Source of the DNA: Planctomycetota bacterium
GTDB taxonomy: Bacteria; Planctomycetota; Phycisphaerae; Phycisphaerales; SM1A02
Direction: 5' to 3'
DNA: 62,918 bases
Assembly: GCA_022568135.1 (NCBI GenBank)
Contig: JADFFQ010000016.1
Location: forward strand, 1-62,918
Position numbers and translations under genes: made by a program. Below, piece after piece: positions 54,336-62,918 of the stretch (position 1 is its first letter; each line of letters opens with the position of its first letter). The notes below the pieces were generated by a model. It was not told where the DNA came from, ran no database searches, and saw only the letters and a list, made by a program, of their open reading frames with translations.

Positions 54336-54659
54336 ATGTCAGAGTTTACCGGAGTTTCGTCCTCCTCTGGAATGATTCCTCTTGAAGGCGGCGGCCTGGT
54401 CGAGGCTGTCGATGGAGCCCCCAACTTGATCTTGGACGGGAGTCTTTCGCTGAAGCCCAATTGCAGCGTCTTGTCGGTCCCTTTGCCGGGTGAGAACGCT
54501 CCGGACCACGACGACGACGACGATGAAGATCTCGAGATGGATGAGGAAGATGAGGACTTTGACGAGGACGACCTTCTCGACGAAGACGATGAAGAGGACG
54601 ACAACGAAGACGAGGTTCTTCTCGAAGACGAGGAGCTCGAAGATGACGAGCCGGGGTAA
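54336..54659 (+). CDS. Very acidic small protein
   Basis: A 107-residue protein. The first ~60 residues are ordinary and weakly hydrophobic ('GAPNLILDGSLSLKP'). From 'DHDDDDDEDLEMDEEDEDFD' onward nearly every residue is Asp or Glu. The ATG at 54336 is supported by a GGAG 8 bases upstream. No family is recognised. Such tails often bind metal ions, basic proteins or act as DNA mimics. It follows the large propeller gene on the same strand after 243 bases. A bare low-complexity reading frame is possible but the start signal argues for a gene. Confidence 0.62.
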   Translation: MSEFTGVSSSSGMIPLEGGGLVEAVDGAPNLILDGSLSLKPNCSVLSVPLPGENAPDHDDDDDEDLEMDEEDEDFDEDDLLDEDDEEDDNEDEVLLEDEELEDDEPG

Positions 54660-54824
54660 GTGCTTGCTGCGATCAGCGCGGCTGCCGGAAACAGAAGTCA
54701 CCGGCTGCTTGGCGGCGGGGCAGCGCTCAGCAAGGCAGGAGATCTGACGAGCGATCGGAAGTGAGCGGTGTTGCGATAGCGACCTGCCCGCAAAGCCGCG
54801 GTGTAATCCGGCGTCTGGGTTGTG

Positions 54825-55652
54825 TCAGACCTTGGCCGACCGCTTGTGGTTGCCACGCGTGAGTTCTAAAGCACGGCCATGGACCCCGTCGCCCATCGCG
54901 GCCAAAGCGTCACACAGCCTGGTTACGGCACGAACGTGCGGGTACAGTTGCCGAAGCTCGGTAAGCTTCTCGGCCATGGCAACGTCGTTGTCGCGGTAGA
55001 GTCGCTTGTAGGCGTCTTTGACGGCTTCGATGTGCTCGGGGCAGTAGCCTCGTCGGGTCATGGCAATGGAGTTGACCGCCCGCACTTCAGCGGGGTTGCC
55101 TTCGACAATCATGTAAGGCGGGACATCCTTGGCAATGCGGGCCAGCCCGCCGACGAACGCACACGTGCCGACCGTCGCAAAGTGATGCACCCCCGCGCCG
55201 CCGCCGATACTTACGCCGTCCTCGATCCGAACGTGGCCGGCAAGCATCACCTGATTGGCGATGGTTACGTGATCCGCGACCTGACAGTCATGGGCAATAT
55301 GCGATGCGACCATGATGAGGTTTTCGCTACCAATCCGCGTCACACTGTCTCCGTCGCTGGTGCCTCGGTGGATGGTGACATGCTCGCGGATAAGGTTGCG
55401 GTCGCCAATGACACAGTGGACCGGCTCGCCTCGGAATTTCCGATCCTGGGGGTCTGCGCCCAGCACGGCGAACGGGTAGACCTGGTTGTCCTCGCCGAGC
55501 GTTGTGAGTGATTGGATGATGACGTGATTGTGTAGCACTGTTCCTCGGCCGATCGTCACCTTCGCCTCAATGACGCAGTATGGACCGATCCGCACCGAGT
55601 CAGCGATTCGGGCAGATGGGTGAACGATCGCGGTGGAGTGGATTGTTGGCAT
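54825..55652 (-). CDS. lpxA: UDP-N-acetylglucosamine acyltransferase LpxA
   Basis: A 275-residue left-handed beta-helix acyltransferase starting the lipid A pathway by adding 3-hydroxyacyl to UDP-GlcNAc. The catalytic His is His121 in 'ASHIAHDC' (E. coli His125), with His118 also conserved. Hexapeptide repeats run from residue 4 to about 180. The C-terminal helical part ('EHIEAVKDAYKRLYRDNDVA') fits LpxA. It is 45 bases after lpxC-fabZ on the same strand and ends the outer-membrane gene block. Confidence 0.96.
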   Translation of the reverse strand: MPTIHSTAIVHPSARIADSVRIGPYCVIEAKVTIGRGTVLHNHVIIQSLTTLGEDNQVYPFAVLGADPQDRKFRGEPVHCVIGDRNLIREHVTIHRGTSDGDSVTRIGSENLIMVASHIAHDCQVADHVTIANQVMLAGHVRIEDGVSIGGGAGVHHFATVGTCAFVGGLARIAKDVPPYMIVEGNPAEVRAVNSIAMTRRGYCPEHIEAVKDAYKRLYRDNDVAMAEKLTELRQLYPHVRAVTRLCDALAAMGDGVHGRALELTRGNHKRSAKV

Positions 55653-55697
55653 CAGTTCTGCTCGCGGTCGGCACCGGGCCTGTGGGTACCGCCCAGG

Positions 55698-57101
<1,404 letters not shown>

Positions 57102-57115
57102 AGCAGCGGACGATC

Positions 57116-58165
57116 CTACAACTGCTCCATCTTGAGCAGCCGGGATACACGGTGCATCCAGTCGGGTAGCTTACGGATGGAGGCGAATTGACGCAATTTC
57201 TGGTGGACCTCGTCGGCGGGGCTCCCGAGGTAGGTGTCTCCAGCGGGGATGTCCCGCATCACGCCGGATTTGGCGGCGATCGTCGCACGGTCGCCGATCC
57301 GGACATGCTCGGTAATGCCCACGGCCCCGCCAATACGGACACCGTCACCCACGATCACCGATCCGCTGAGCCCGGCCAAGCCGGCGATGACGCAGTCGCG
57401 GCCGATGCGGCAGTTGTGTCCGATCTGAACCAGGTTGTCGATCTTCGTGCCCGCGCCGATGACGGTTGTGCCAAACTTGCCTCGATCGACGCAGGAATTG
57501 GCGCCGATCTCCACGTCGTCCTCGATGACCGCCGTGCCGATTTGCGGCACCTTCAGCAAGCCGGACCCGTCGGGCGACGGCCGGTATCCGAATCCATCGG
57601 CACCGATCGAAACGTTCTGGTGGAGGATCACGCGGCGCCCAATGCGGCAACGCTCTCGAACGACCGTGTTGGCGTGGAGCACTGCGTCGTCGCCGATTTG
57701 CACGGTCCCATAGACGCGGACACCGGCGTGCAACACTGCTCGGTCGCCGATGTTCGCTTGCTCATCAATGCTCACGTGGGGCCCGATCCGCGCCCCGCGA
57801 CCGATCGTCGCCGTTGAGTGAACCACCGCCGACGGATGCACTCCAATCTGCGGCAGCGGTTCCGACGGTTCGAACAGGCGCAGCAGTTCGATCATCGCGA
57901 GTTCGGCGTCCGGCACGAAGATCAAGGCCTGGGCATGGCGGTCGCCATCAGAAGGTTCGAGCCCTTCGCTGACCACGGCTGCGCCGGCCGCCACCTCTCG
58001 CCAGCGCCCGGCGTGGCTGGTGTCAGCGATGAACGTGATTTCGTCTGCGGTTGCCTCGTCCATCGAGTTGACGCCAACGATCCGAATATCGCCTCGTCCG
58101 CGCAGCTCGCCGGCCACGCGCTGGGCCAGATCGGAGGTCGTGTATACCGTCGTCGTGCTATTCAT
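57116..58165 (-). CDS. lpxD: UDP-3-O-acylglucosamine N-acyltransferase LpxD (copy 1)
   Basis: A 349-residue LpxD that adds the second acyl chain to the deacetylated UDP-sugar. An N-terminal uridine-binding domain ('[15 protein letters not shown]', '[13 protein letters not shown]') is followed by a beta-helix. The probable catalytic His is in '[14 protein letters not shown]', matching E. coli His239, and '[12 protein letters not shown]' is the acyl-chain region. The start at 58165 fits the family; an in-frame ATG at 58219 would overlap ompH. It is 14 bases upstream of lpxC-fabZ. A second lpxD begins at 62166. Confidence 0.94.
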   Translation of the reverse strand: MNSTTTVYTTSDLAQRVAGELRGRGDIRIVGVNSMDEATADEITFIADTSHAGRWREVAAGAAVVSEGLEPSDGDRHAQALIFVPDAELAMIELLRLFEPSEPLPQIGVHPSAVVHSTATIGRGARIGPHVSIDEQANIGDRAVLHAGVRVYGTVQIGDDAVLHANTVVRERCRIGRRVILHQNVSIGADGFGYRPSPDGSGLLKVPQIGTAVIEDDVEIGANSCVDRGKFGTTVIGAGTKIDNLVQIGHNCRIGRDCVIAGLAGLSGSVIVGDGVRIGGAVGITEHVRIGDRATIAAKSGVMRDIPAGDTYLGSPADEVHQKLRQFASIRKLPDWMHRVSRLLKMEQL

Positions 58166-58200
58166 GGCTTTGAGGCCTGTCGTGCCGGCGGCGGGGAGGA

Positions 58201-58803
58201 TTACCTCTGGTTGATCCACCCGATCAGCTCGTCCGTGATGTCGAACGCCGGGTCGGCGTACACCACCCGCCGTAGCGATATCTGTTGAACGATCTGGAGC
58301 TCGCTGCCCTTTTGGAGATTGACCCGTGAGTCATCGGCAAGGATGTAATCAATGCCGTGGGCTCCTGCAAAGCTCCCTGCGGCCCTGACGATCTGATCGA
58401 AGATTTCCTTGCGGGCTTCCGCCCGCCTGGCGCCAAGCTTTGCCTTGTTGAACTCAACCAAAGCACGGAAATCCAGTGCAACCTGTTTGTAGTCCTTCTC
58501 CGCGTTCTGGTATTGAGGCGTGCCACGAACAAGCAGGTCCAGGTCCTGCTCGAGCCGCGTGGCTTCCCTCCGCAGCGCGTCTGCCTCCTCTTGGAACCGC
58601 TGCTTCAGTTGGTCCAGCACGATTTCCGCCTCGGCCCGCAGGCCAATATCGTTGAAGACCTTCTCCAGATCAACGCTGGCGATGATGGCCGGGCGAGACG
58701 GGGCAATGGACCGCACTGCGTAGGAGGGGGCGACAACCACGGCCGCCAGCAGCAGGAGGCAAAGAGCGATCGGCCGGTTCACGATCGTGCGAAGTTGAGT
58801 CAT
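58201..58803 (-). CDS. OmpH/Skp-like periplasmic chaperone (copy 1)
   Basis: A 200-residue exported protein with a signal peptide ('[18 protein letters not shown]'). A long coiled-coil ('[20 protein letters not shown]', rich in charged residues) and the OmpH-type end ('[20 protein letters not shown]') follow. Skp-like proteins hold unfolded outer-membrane proteins on the way to BamA. The gene sits between a second OmpH-like gene and lpxD in the bamA-ompH-lpxD order common in Gram-negative bacteria. The ATG at 58842 would give 13 more residues. Confidence 0.87.
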   Translation of the reverse strand: MTQLRTIVNRPIALCLLLLAAVVVAPSYAVRSIAPSRPAIIASVDLEKVFNDIGLRAEAEIVLDQLKQRFQEEADALRREATRLEQDLDLLVRGTPQYQNAEKDYKQVALDFRALVEFNKAKLGARRAEARKEIFDQIVRAAGSFAGAHGIDYILADDSRVNLQKGSELQIVQQISLRRVVYADPAFDITDELIGWINQR

Positions 58804-58919
58804 GAGGTCGGGTCCTGTGGGTGTGGTGTTCAACGTCCCCATAGTCTAGCTGCCGCCGGGTAGGCGGCGATGGCGCCCGGGGGGACGAGCACGTCTGTGT
58901 TCAGACGGCAACGTCCGGG

Positions 58920-59558
58920 CTAGGGTCCGCTGGGCCTCGCTCGGAAGTCGTTGTTCATGCGGGTAATCAGGTCGTTGGTGATGTCGATGGCGGGGTTTCG
59001 GTAAAGGACCTTGCGGCTTGCGATCTGCTGGAGAATCTGCACCTGTCCCGGGATTCGAGAGTCCCTGTCAAACTCCGGCTCCTGGGCGGAGTCATCGAGG
59101 ATGACCAGGTCATATCCCTGGGCTGAGGCAAGTTCTCCGATAGCCTCACTGATCTTCAGATAGAGGTGCTGAAGCCGCAAGGCCTTCTCCACTTCAAGTT
59201 CGGCCTCGGCCTCCTGATACCAGAACTGGAGCTTCAACTTCTCCAGCGTGATCGCATCGACGAGCTCCTCCCGCCTGTCCGGATCGGCCGCGCCTCTGAA
59301 CTCCTCTTCCATCTTCGCGATCGCGGCTTGCCGGGCGCCCCTTTCAGCGGTGATCTCGTCTTTAAGAGCATCAATCTCAGCCTTGGCCTCAGCGCGTTGG
59401 ACCAACCCGTCGAAGAGCGACTCAATCTGGACCGCGGCGAGGACCAGCTCCTTGGGAGCAATCGTCTGAGCAGCCGGAGTTTGATTGCCCATGATTACGC
59501 CGAAAAGCAGCACGATGGTGACGAGGGGAACATTGATCCAGTGTTTGTTCGAGCTCAT
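58920..59558 (-). CDS. OmpH/Skp-like periplasmic chaperone (copy 2)
   Basis: A 212-residue exported coiled-coil protein, signal 'VPLVTIVLLFGVIMGNQ'. The middle is helical and acid-rich ('AEIDALKDEITAERGARQAA') and the end ('RKVLYRNPAIDITNDLITRM') repeats the OmpH-type closing motif of copy 1, so the pair looks like an old tandem duplication. The ATG at 59558 has an AGGA 8 bases upstream. It lies between bamA and the first OmpH-like gene. Confidence 0.85.
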   Translation of the reverse strand: MSSNKHWINVPLVTIVLLFGVIMGNQTPAAQTIAPKELVLAAVQIESLFDGLVQRAEAKAEIDALKDEITAERGARQAAIAKMEEEFRGAADPDRREELVDAITLEKLKLQFWYQEAEAELEVEKALRLQHLYLKISEAIGELASAQGYDLVILDDSAQEPEFDRDSRIPGQVQILQQIASRKVLYRNPAIDITNDLITRMNNDFRARPSGP

Positions 59559-59686
59559 GGCAGTCATCCTGTAAGAACCGGCGGTATGAGGCGGGATTCC
59601 TCGCTGAAGATGATACCCCGCGGGCAGAGATTCCGCATTCAGCGGCTGACGGGCCTCGCCACGGCCGGCGATCCACGGGCTCGGTC

Positions 59687-62056
59687 CTAGAACGGCAGCT
59701 CCACACTGAAGCTCAAGACTTGTGTCCGGTCGCCGGCCTGCTTCTCGATTGGAATGGCGAGATCGAAGGCAATCGGCACCGGTCCGAACTGCGGGATGTA
59801 GATGCGGATTCCCGCCCCGATCGAGCTTCGATACTCGTCGAACCCGGGGTCATCGGTGACCGTGCCGGTATCGAGGAAGACCACGCCGGTGAGTGCCTCT
59901 TGAATCAGCGGGACCTCGTACTGCGCGCCGAGGAACACCAGCCATCGTCCGCCGACCGGGTCGATGCCTCGCGTGCCGGTATCAGCTCGGATCCCCTTGG
60001 GGCTGACTTCGCGGAAGTCAAAGCCGCGGAACGAGCGGCCTCCCATGAGGAACCGCTCATAAATCGGCGCGTCGCCGCCGAAGATGTATCCCACACGGGA
60101 GTTGAGCTTGAGGATCGACTTTCGTCCCAGAAAGTCCTCGTGGACGGAAAGGAAGACCGTATACTCGGCCGACGCCGTCGTAAAGTTGAACGATCCGCCT
60201 AGGGCTCCGACTTGGTCGACGCTGAATTCCAATCGGCTGCCTCTGGCCGGGCGGGTGATCGTGCGCAGTGTGGAGCGGGTGAGGCTCAGCCCCAGCGAGG
60301 TGAGATCGTCCGGGCCGGCAGCGTCGAACACATCCGTCGCGGCCGTAGGATCGATGTTGTCCAGCTCGACGCGCTCGAATCGGCTGTTGGCGGCGATGTT
60401 CCAGACGTCGCCGAGCCGCCGGCCGAGACTGGCTGCCAACCTTACCCGCTGTTCGTCATACCGCCTGAACCGACGATCCCGAAACGATCCGCTCACGCGA
60501 AGCGAGTTATTGGTGTCGAAGAGGTATGGCTCGGTCAGGCTGACTACATATTGGAACAGTTCAGCGCCCGGCCGGAACGTCATCGAGAAGCGCTGTCCGG
60601 CGCCGCGGAAGGCCCGGCCGCTGAGAAGCTCGCGCAGCGATTCGGGTAGGTCGGTGATATCGAAGTTCCTTTGGACCACGGAGAACTCGCCGAACACTCC
60701 TGTATCTGAGCCCGCCGCAACGCCAAAGTTTATCGAACCGGTGTTGGCCTCTTTGACTTCAACCAGCACATCGCGGTATTCGGGATCGTCCGGGTCCGGA
60801 TCCTGCACCGTAATGTGCACGTCGTTGAACAGCCGGGTTTGGCGGATCCGGTCGGTCGACCGCCCGATTTCCCTGGCGTCGAACGGACGCCCCGGGTGAA
60901 GTCGGACGTGGCGGCGAACGACCTTGTCACGGGTCAGGAAGTTGCCCTTGACGTGTACCAGCCCGACCCTGTACTGCTTGCCCTCGTCGATCTGAAGCAG
61001 CAGATCAACCTGCGGTTTGTCACCCCTGCGCAGCTCCGACGCGTCTATTCTCACGTCCAGGTAACTCATGAGTCCGTAGGTATCCTGGAGCACTTGCAGC
61101 GACTTGCGGATCTTGTCACGACGGTAGACATCTCCGGGTTTGATGACCATCAATGCGGCGATCTGGTCGCGCGCAAACACCCGTAGCGGATCCGGTTCGG
61201 TCTGAATCGATCGCAGCGTGAATTGCCGGCCTTCCACGATCAGGAAGGTGACCTTCACCTCGGTGTTATCCGGGCTGAGCCCGACGGTGCGATCCACTCG
61301 AACGTCCAAGTAGCCGCGATCCTTATAGAACTTGTCCAGGGCCGCCACGTCGTCAATGAGTCTTTCCTCATCGAGTTCGCCTCGCCGAAAGAGAGGCAAG
61401 GCGGTTCGGGTCTTGATCTCGGCGTGCAACTGTTCGTAAGTGAATGCCTGGTTGCCGTCGAATTCGATCGCCCTGATCTTTACGCGAGGTCCCTCAATGA
61501 CCCGGAAGAAGAGAATCCCCGTTTCCTCCAGCTCCGATTCGTCTACGGAGACGGTCGTGAGGTAGTGCCCGCGCCGGCGATAGAGCGCTGCGATCGCTCG
61601 CTTTGCGTTCTCGATGAGGAACTCGTCTCGCGGAACGCCTCTGACCAGCCGGGTCGCCGCCAGCAGGTCCTGATCGGGGATGACCTTATTGCCCACGACC
61701 TGGACCTCGGCGATGATTGCCGCCTCGATCACCCGATAGATCAGCACCACTGCGCCGTCGGGCTGCAGCTCGGCCTCCGCGGTGACGGACTTGAACTCTC
61801 CCAGCCGATACAGCAGGGCCACATCGTCCTTGACGGTTTGTGGGTCGTACGGGTCGCCGACCGCGGAGCGGAGTTGGTTCCGCACCAACTGCTCCTGGAC
61901 TCGCTTGAGCCCATCAATTTGGATCGCCAGGATCGGCCGATCTGCGAAGTCCGCTTCGAGCTCCTCCAGCGCCTGCCCGCAAATCGCCTGCGCACCCAGC
62001 AACACCCAAGCGAAGGTAATGAGATAACGCGCTGGGGGGACGGTTGGTGGACGCAT
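59687..62056 (-). CDS. bamA: Outer-membrane assembly factor BamA
   Basis: A 789-residue protein with a signal peptide, several POTRA domains and a C-terminal beta-barrel. The POTRA units show motifs such as 'IRAIEFDGNQAFTYEQLHAE' and 'YRVGLVHVKGNFLTRDKVV'. The barrel has 'MGGRSFRGFDFREVSPKG' containing the RGF motif, and ends in Phe, as barrel proteins do. It inserts outer-membrane proteins. The start at 62056 replaces an in-frame TTG ten codons upstream. Gene order bamA-ompH-ompH-lpxD-lpxC/fabZ-lpxA is typical of lipid A bacteria. Confidence 0.95.
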   Translation of the reverse strand: MRPPTVPPARYLITFAWVLLGAQAICGQALEELEADFADRPILAIQIDGLKRVQEQLVRNQLRSAVGDPYDPQTVKDDVALLYRLGEFKSVTAEAELQPDGAVVLIYRVIEAAIIAEVQVVGNKVIPDQDLLAATRLVRGVPRDEFLIENAKRAIAALYRRRGHYLTTVSVDESELEETGILFFRVIEGPRVKIRAIEFDGNQAFTYEQLHAEIKTRTALPLFRRGELDEERLIDDVAALDKFYKDRGYLDVRVDRTVGLSPDNTEVKVTFLIVEGRQFTLRSIQTEPDPLRVFARDQIAALMVIKPGDVYRRDKIRKSLQVLQDTYGLMSYLDVRIDASELRRGDKPQVDLLLQIDEGKQYRVGLVHVKGNFLTRDKVVRRHVRLHPGRPFDAREIGRSTDRIRQTRLFNDVHITVQDPDPDDPEYRDVLVEVKEANTGSINFGVAAGSDTGVFGEFSVVQRNFDITDLPESLRELLSGRAFRGAGQRFSMTFRPGAELFQYVVSLTEPYLFDTNNSLRVSGSFRDRRFRRYDEQRVRLAASLGRRLGDVWNIAANSRFERVELDNIDPTAATDVFDAAGPDDLTSLGLSLTRSTLRTITRPARGSRLEFSVDQVGALGGSFNFTTASAEYTVFLSVHEDFLGRKSILKLNSRVGYIFGGDAPIYERFLMGGRSFRGFDFREVSPKGIRADTGTRGIDPVGGRWLVFLGAQYEVPLIQEALTGVVFLDTGTVTDDPGFDEYRSSIGAGIRIYIPQFGPVPIAFDLAIPIEKQAGDRTQVLSFSVELPF

Positions 62057-62165
62057 AGGAGTTGAGGGAGCATACCGGCCTGCCAACGCCCCAACAAGGC
62101 AAGCCTAACGGGGCGGTGGATTGACCGCGAGGCGCTGGCCGCCTACCTTCGTAGCTCGGTGGACG

Positions 62166-62918
62166 ATGTCTATGCCGTTGGTCCAACTCGCGGATCGAAT
62201 TGGCGCTACTCTTGCCGGTGGTGATGGCTCAGTGGTCATCACCGGCTGCGCGCCTATCGATGATGCACGGCCGGACCAGTTGACGTTCCTGGCCAACACG
62301 AAGTACGCCCGTTTTCTGCCTACGACGCAAGCCGCCGCCGTGATCATGGCCCCCGACACACCATGCCCGCCAAAGGTGATTCATGTGATTGCGGATGATC
62401 CATACTTCGCGTTTCGCAATGCCATGGTGGTGCTGCATGGATCACGCCGGCATCCGCAGCCCATCGGCGAGGCCGTCAACGGCGTGAGCAACCTTGCTTC
62501 TGTTCATCCACAAGCAACCATCGGCCGAGGATCAATCATCCATCCCCATGCGGTCGTCGAGACCGGCGCGTCGATCGGCCGCGATTGCGTGCTGTATCCC
62601 GGCGCCTACGTAGGCGTCAATGGCCGGGTAGGCGATGAGTGCATTCTCTACCCCAATGTCGTGGTTTACGACGGATGCGTGCTCGGCAATCGCGTGATAA
62701 TTCACGCAAACACGGTCATCGGGAACGACGGCTTCGGCTACGCCACGCACGACGGCGCTCATCACAAGATCCCTCAGACCGGCATTGTGGTGATCGAGGA
62801 CGATGTGGAGATCGGCTCAGGCTGCGTTGTCGAGCGAGCTGCGATGGGGGAGACTCGCATCGGCACGGGCACGAAGTTCGCAGATCTGATTTCCATCGGC
62901 CACGGCACGCACATCGGC
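62166..62918 (+). CDS. LpxD-like N-acyltransferase (copy 2), 3' end outside window
   Basis: The frame is open from ATG 62166 to the end of the window: 251 residues and no stop. The N-terminus ('VQLADRIGATLAGGDGSVVI', 'DQLTFLANTKYARFLP') is an LpxD uridine-binding domain. The beta-helix follows with 'TVIGNDGFGYATHDGAHH' and the His region 'DLISIGHGTHIG'. The catalytic His appears kept, but the 'DRG' of copy 1 is 'ERA' here. It is divergent from bamA, with about 110 bases between them for the promoters. A second lpxD may use another acyl chain. Confidence 0.93.
   Translation, partial: MSMPLVQLADRIGATLAGGDGSVVITGCAPIDDARPDQLTFLANTKYARFLPTTQAAAVIMAPDTPCPPKVIHVIADDPYFAFRNAMVVLHGSRRHPQPIGEAVNGVSNLASVHPQATIGRGSIIHPHAVVETGASIGRDCVLYPGAYVGVNGRVGDECILYPNVVVYDGCVLGNRVIIHANTVIGNDGFGYATHDGAHHKIPQTGIVVIEDDVEIGSGCVVERAAMGETRIGTGTKFADLISIGHGTHIG

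Overview
The window reads as chromosomal DNA of a high-GC diderm bacterium, most likely a planctomycete of the Phycisphaerae type. This rests on gene content rather than any database search. It carries a fused lpxC-fabZ gene, two lpxD paralogues, OmpH/Skp-like chaperones beside bamA, a eukaryote-like UDPGP-family UDP-sugar pyrophosphorylase, a Cys-less QueD-like protein, PQQ-propeller and dockerin-like Asp-rich proteins, and many palindromic intergenic repeats. No rRNA, tRNA or CRISPR array was recognised.

Layout. 1-4144 (+): the 3' end of an lpxL-like acyltransferase, an orphan receiver protein, three small conserved proteins, and a Na/Pi cotransporter with a PhoU-like tail. 4265-8678 (-): a peptide-type ABC transporter (oppB, oppC with an apparent frameshift, oppD). 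8772-12219: a FIST sensor protein divergent from squalene-hopene cyclase. 12457-14299 (+): a TolB-like lipoprotein and a partner. 14398-19765 (-): clpC and lolD/lolE. 19969-21632: nnrE divergent from surE. 21627-27953 (-): tonB-like and exbD-like genes, gyrA, a TlyA-like methyltransferase, a Uma2 nuclease and an LpxI C-domain protein. 28027-33840: a possibly broken small membrane gene, a PIG-L deacetylase, a glycosyltransferase, a RAYT-like transposase, truA, a P-loop protein and a ferritin-like protein. 33875-42500: DedA, glycerate kinase, UAP, phoU, pdxJ-dapA-nudix, glmM and a QueD-like gene. 42557-48687 (-): a pilus or type II secretion-like cluster (pilT, gspF/pilC, two prepilins, a large PilX-like protein). 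48888-54659: two small proteins, a 1421-residue PQQ-propeller protein and a very acidic protein. 54825-62918: the outer-membrane block lpxA, lpxC-fabZ, lpxD, two ompH genes and bamA (-), with a second lpxD leaving the window on (+).

How the genes work together. UAP and GlmM can supply UDP-GlcNAc. LpxA, LpxC and LpxD acylate it, the LpxI domain would cleave the product to lipid X, and the LpxL-like enzyme would add secondary acyl chains. BamA, the Skp-like proteins and LolD/E build the rest of the outer membrane. The window therefore argues for a genuine lipid A-bearing outer membrane.

The most striking non-coding signal is a roughly 48-bp bulged hairpin element present four times. Two copies 13 kb apart are identical over 49 bp. 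The other two have different stem sequences that still pair, while the internal-loop boxes stay the same. One copy forms the end of the oppC reading frame. Other hairpin families and an 8-bp microsatellite also recur between genes, and a RAYT-like transposase gene is present.
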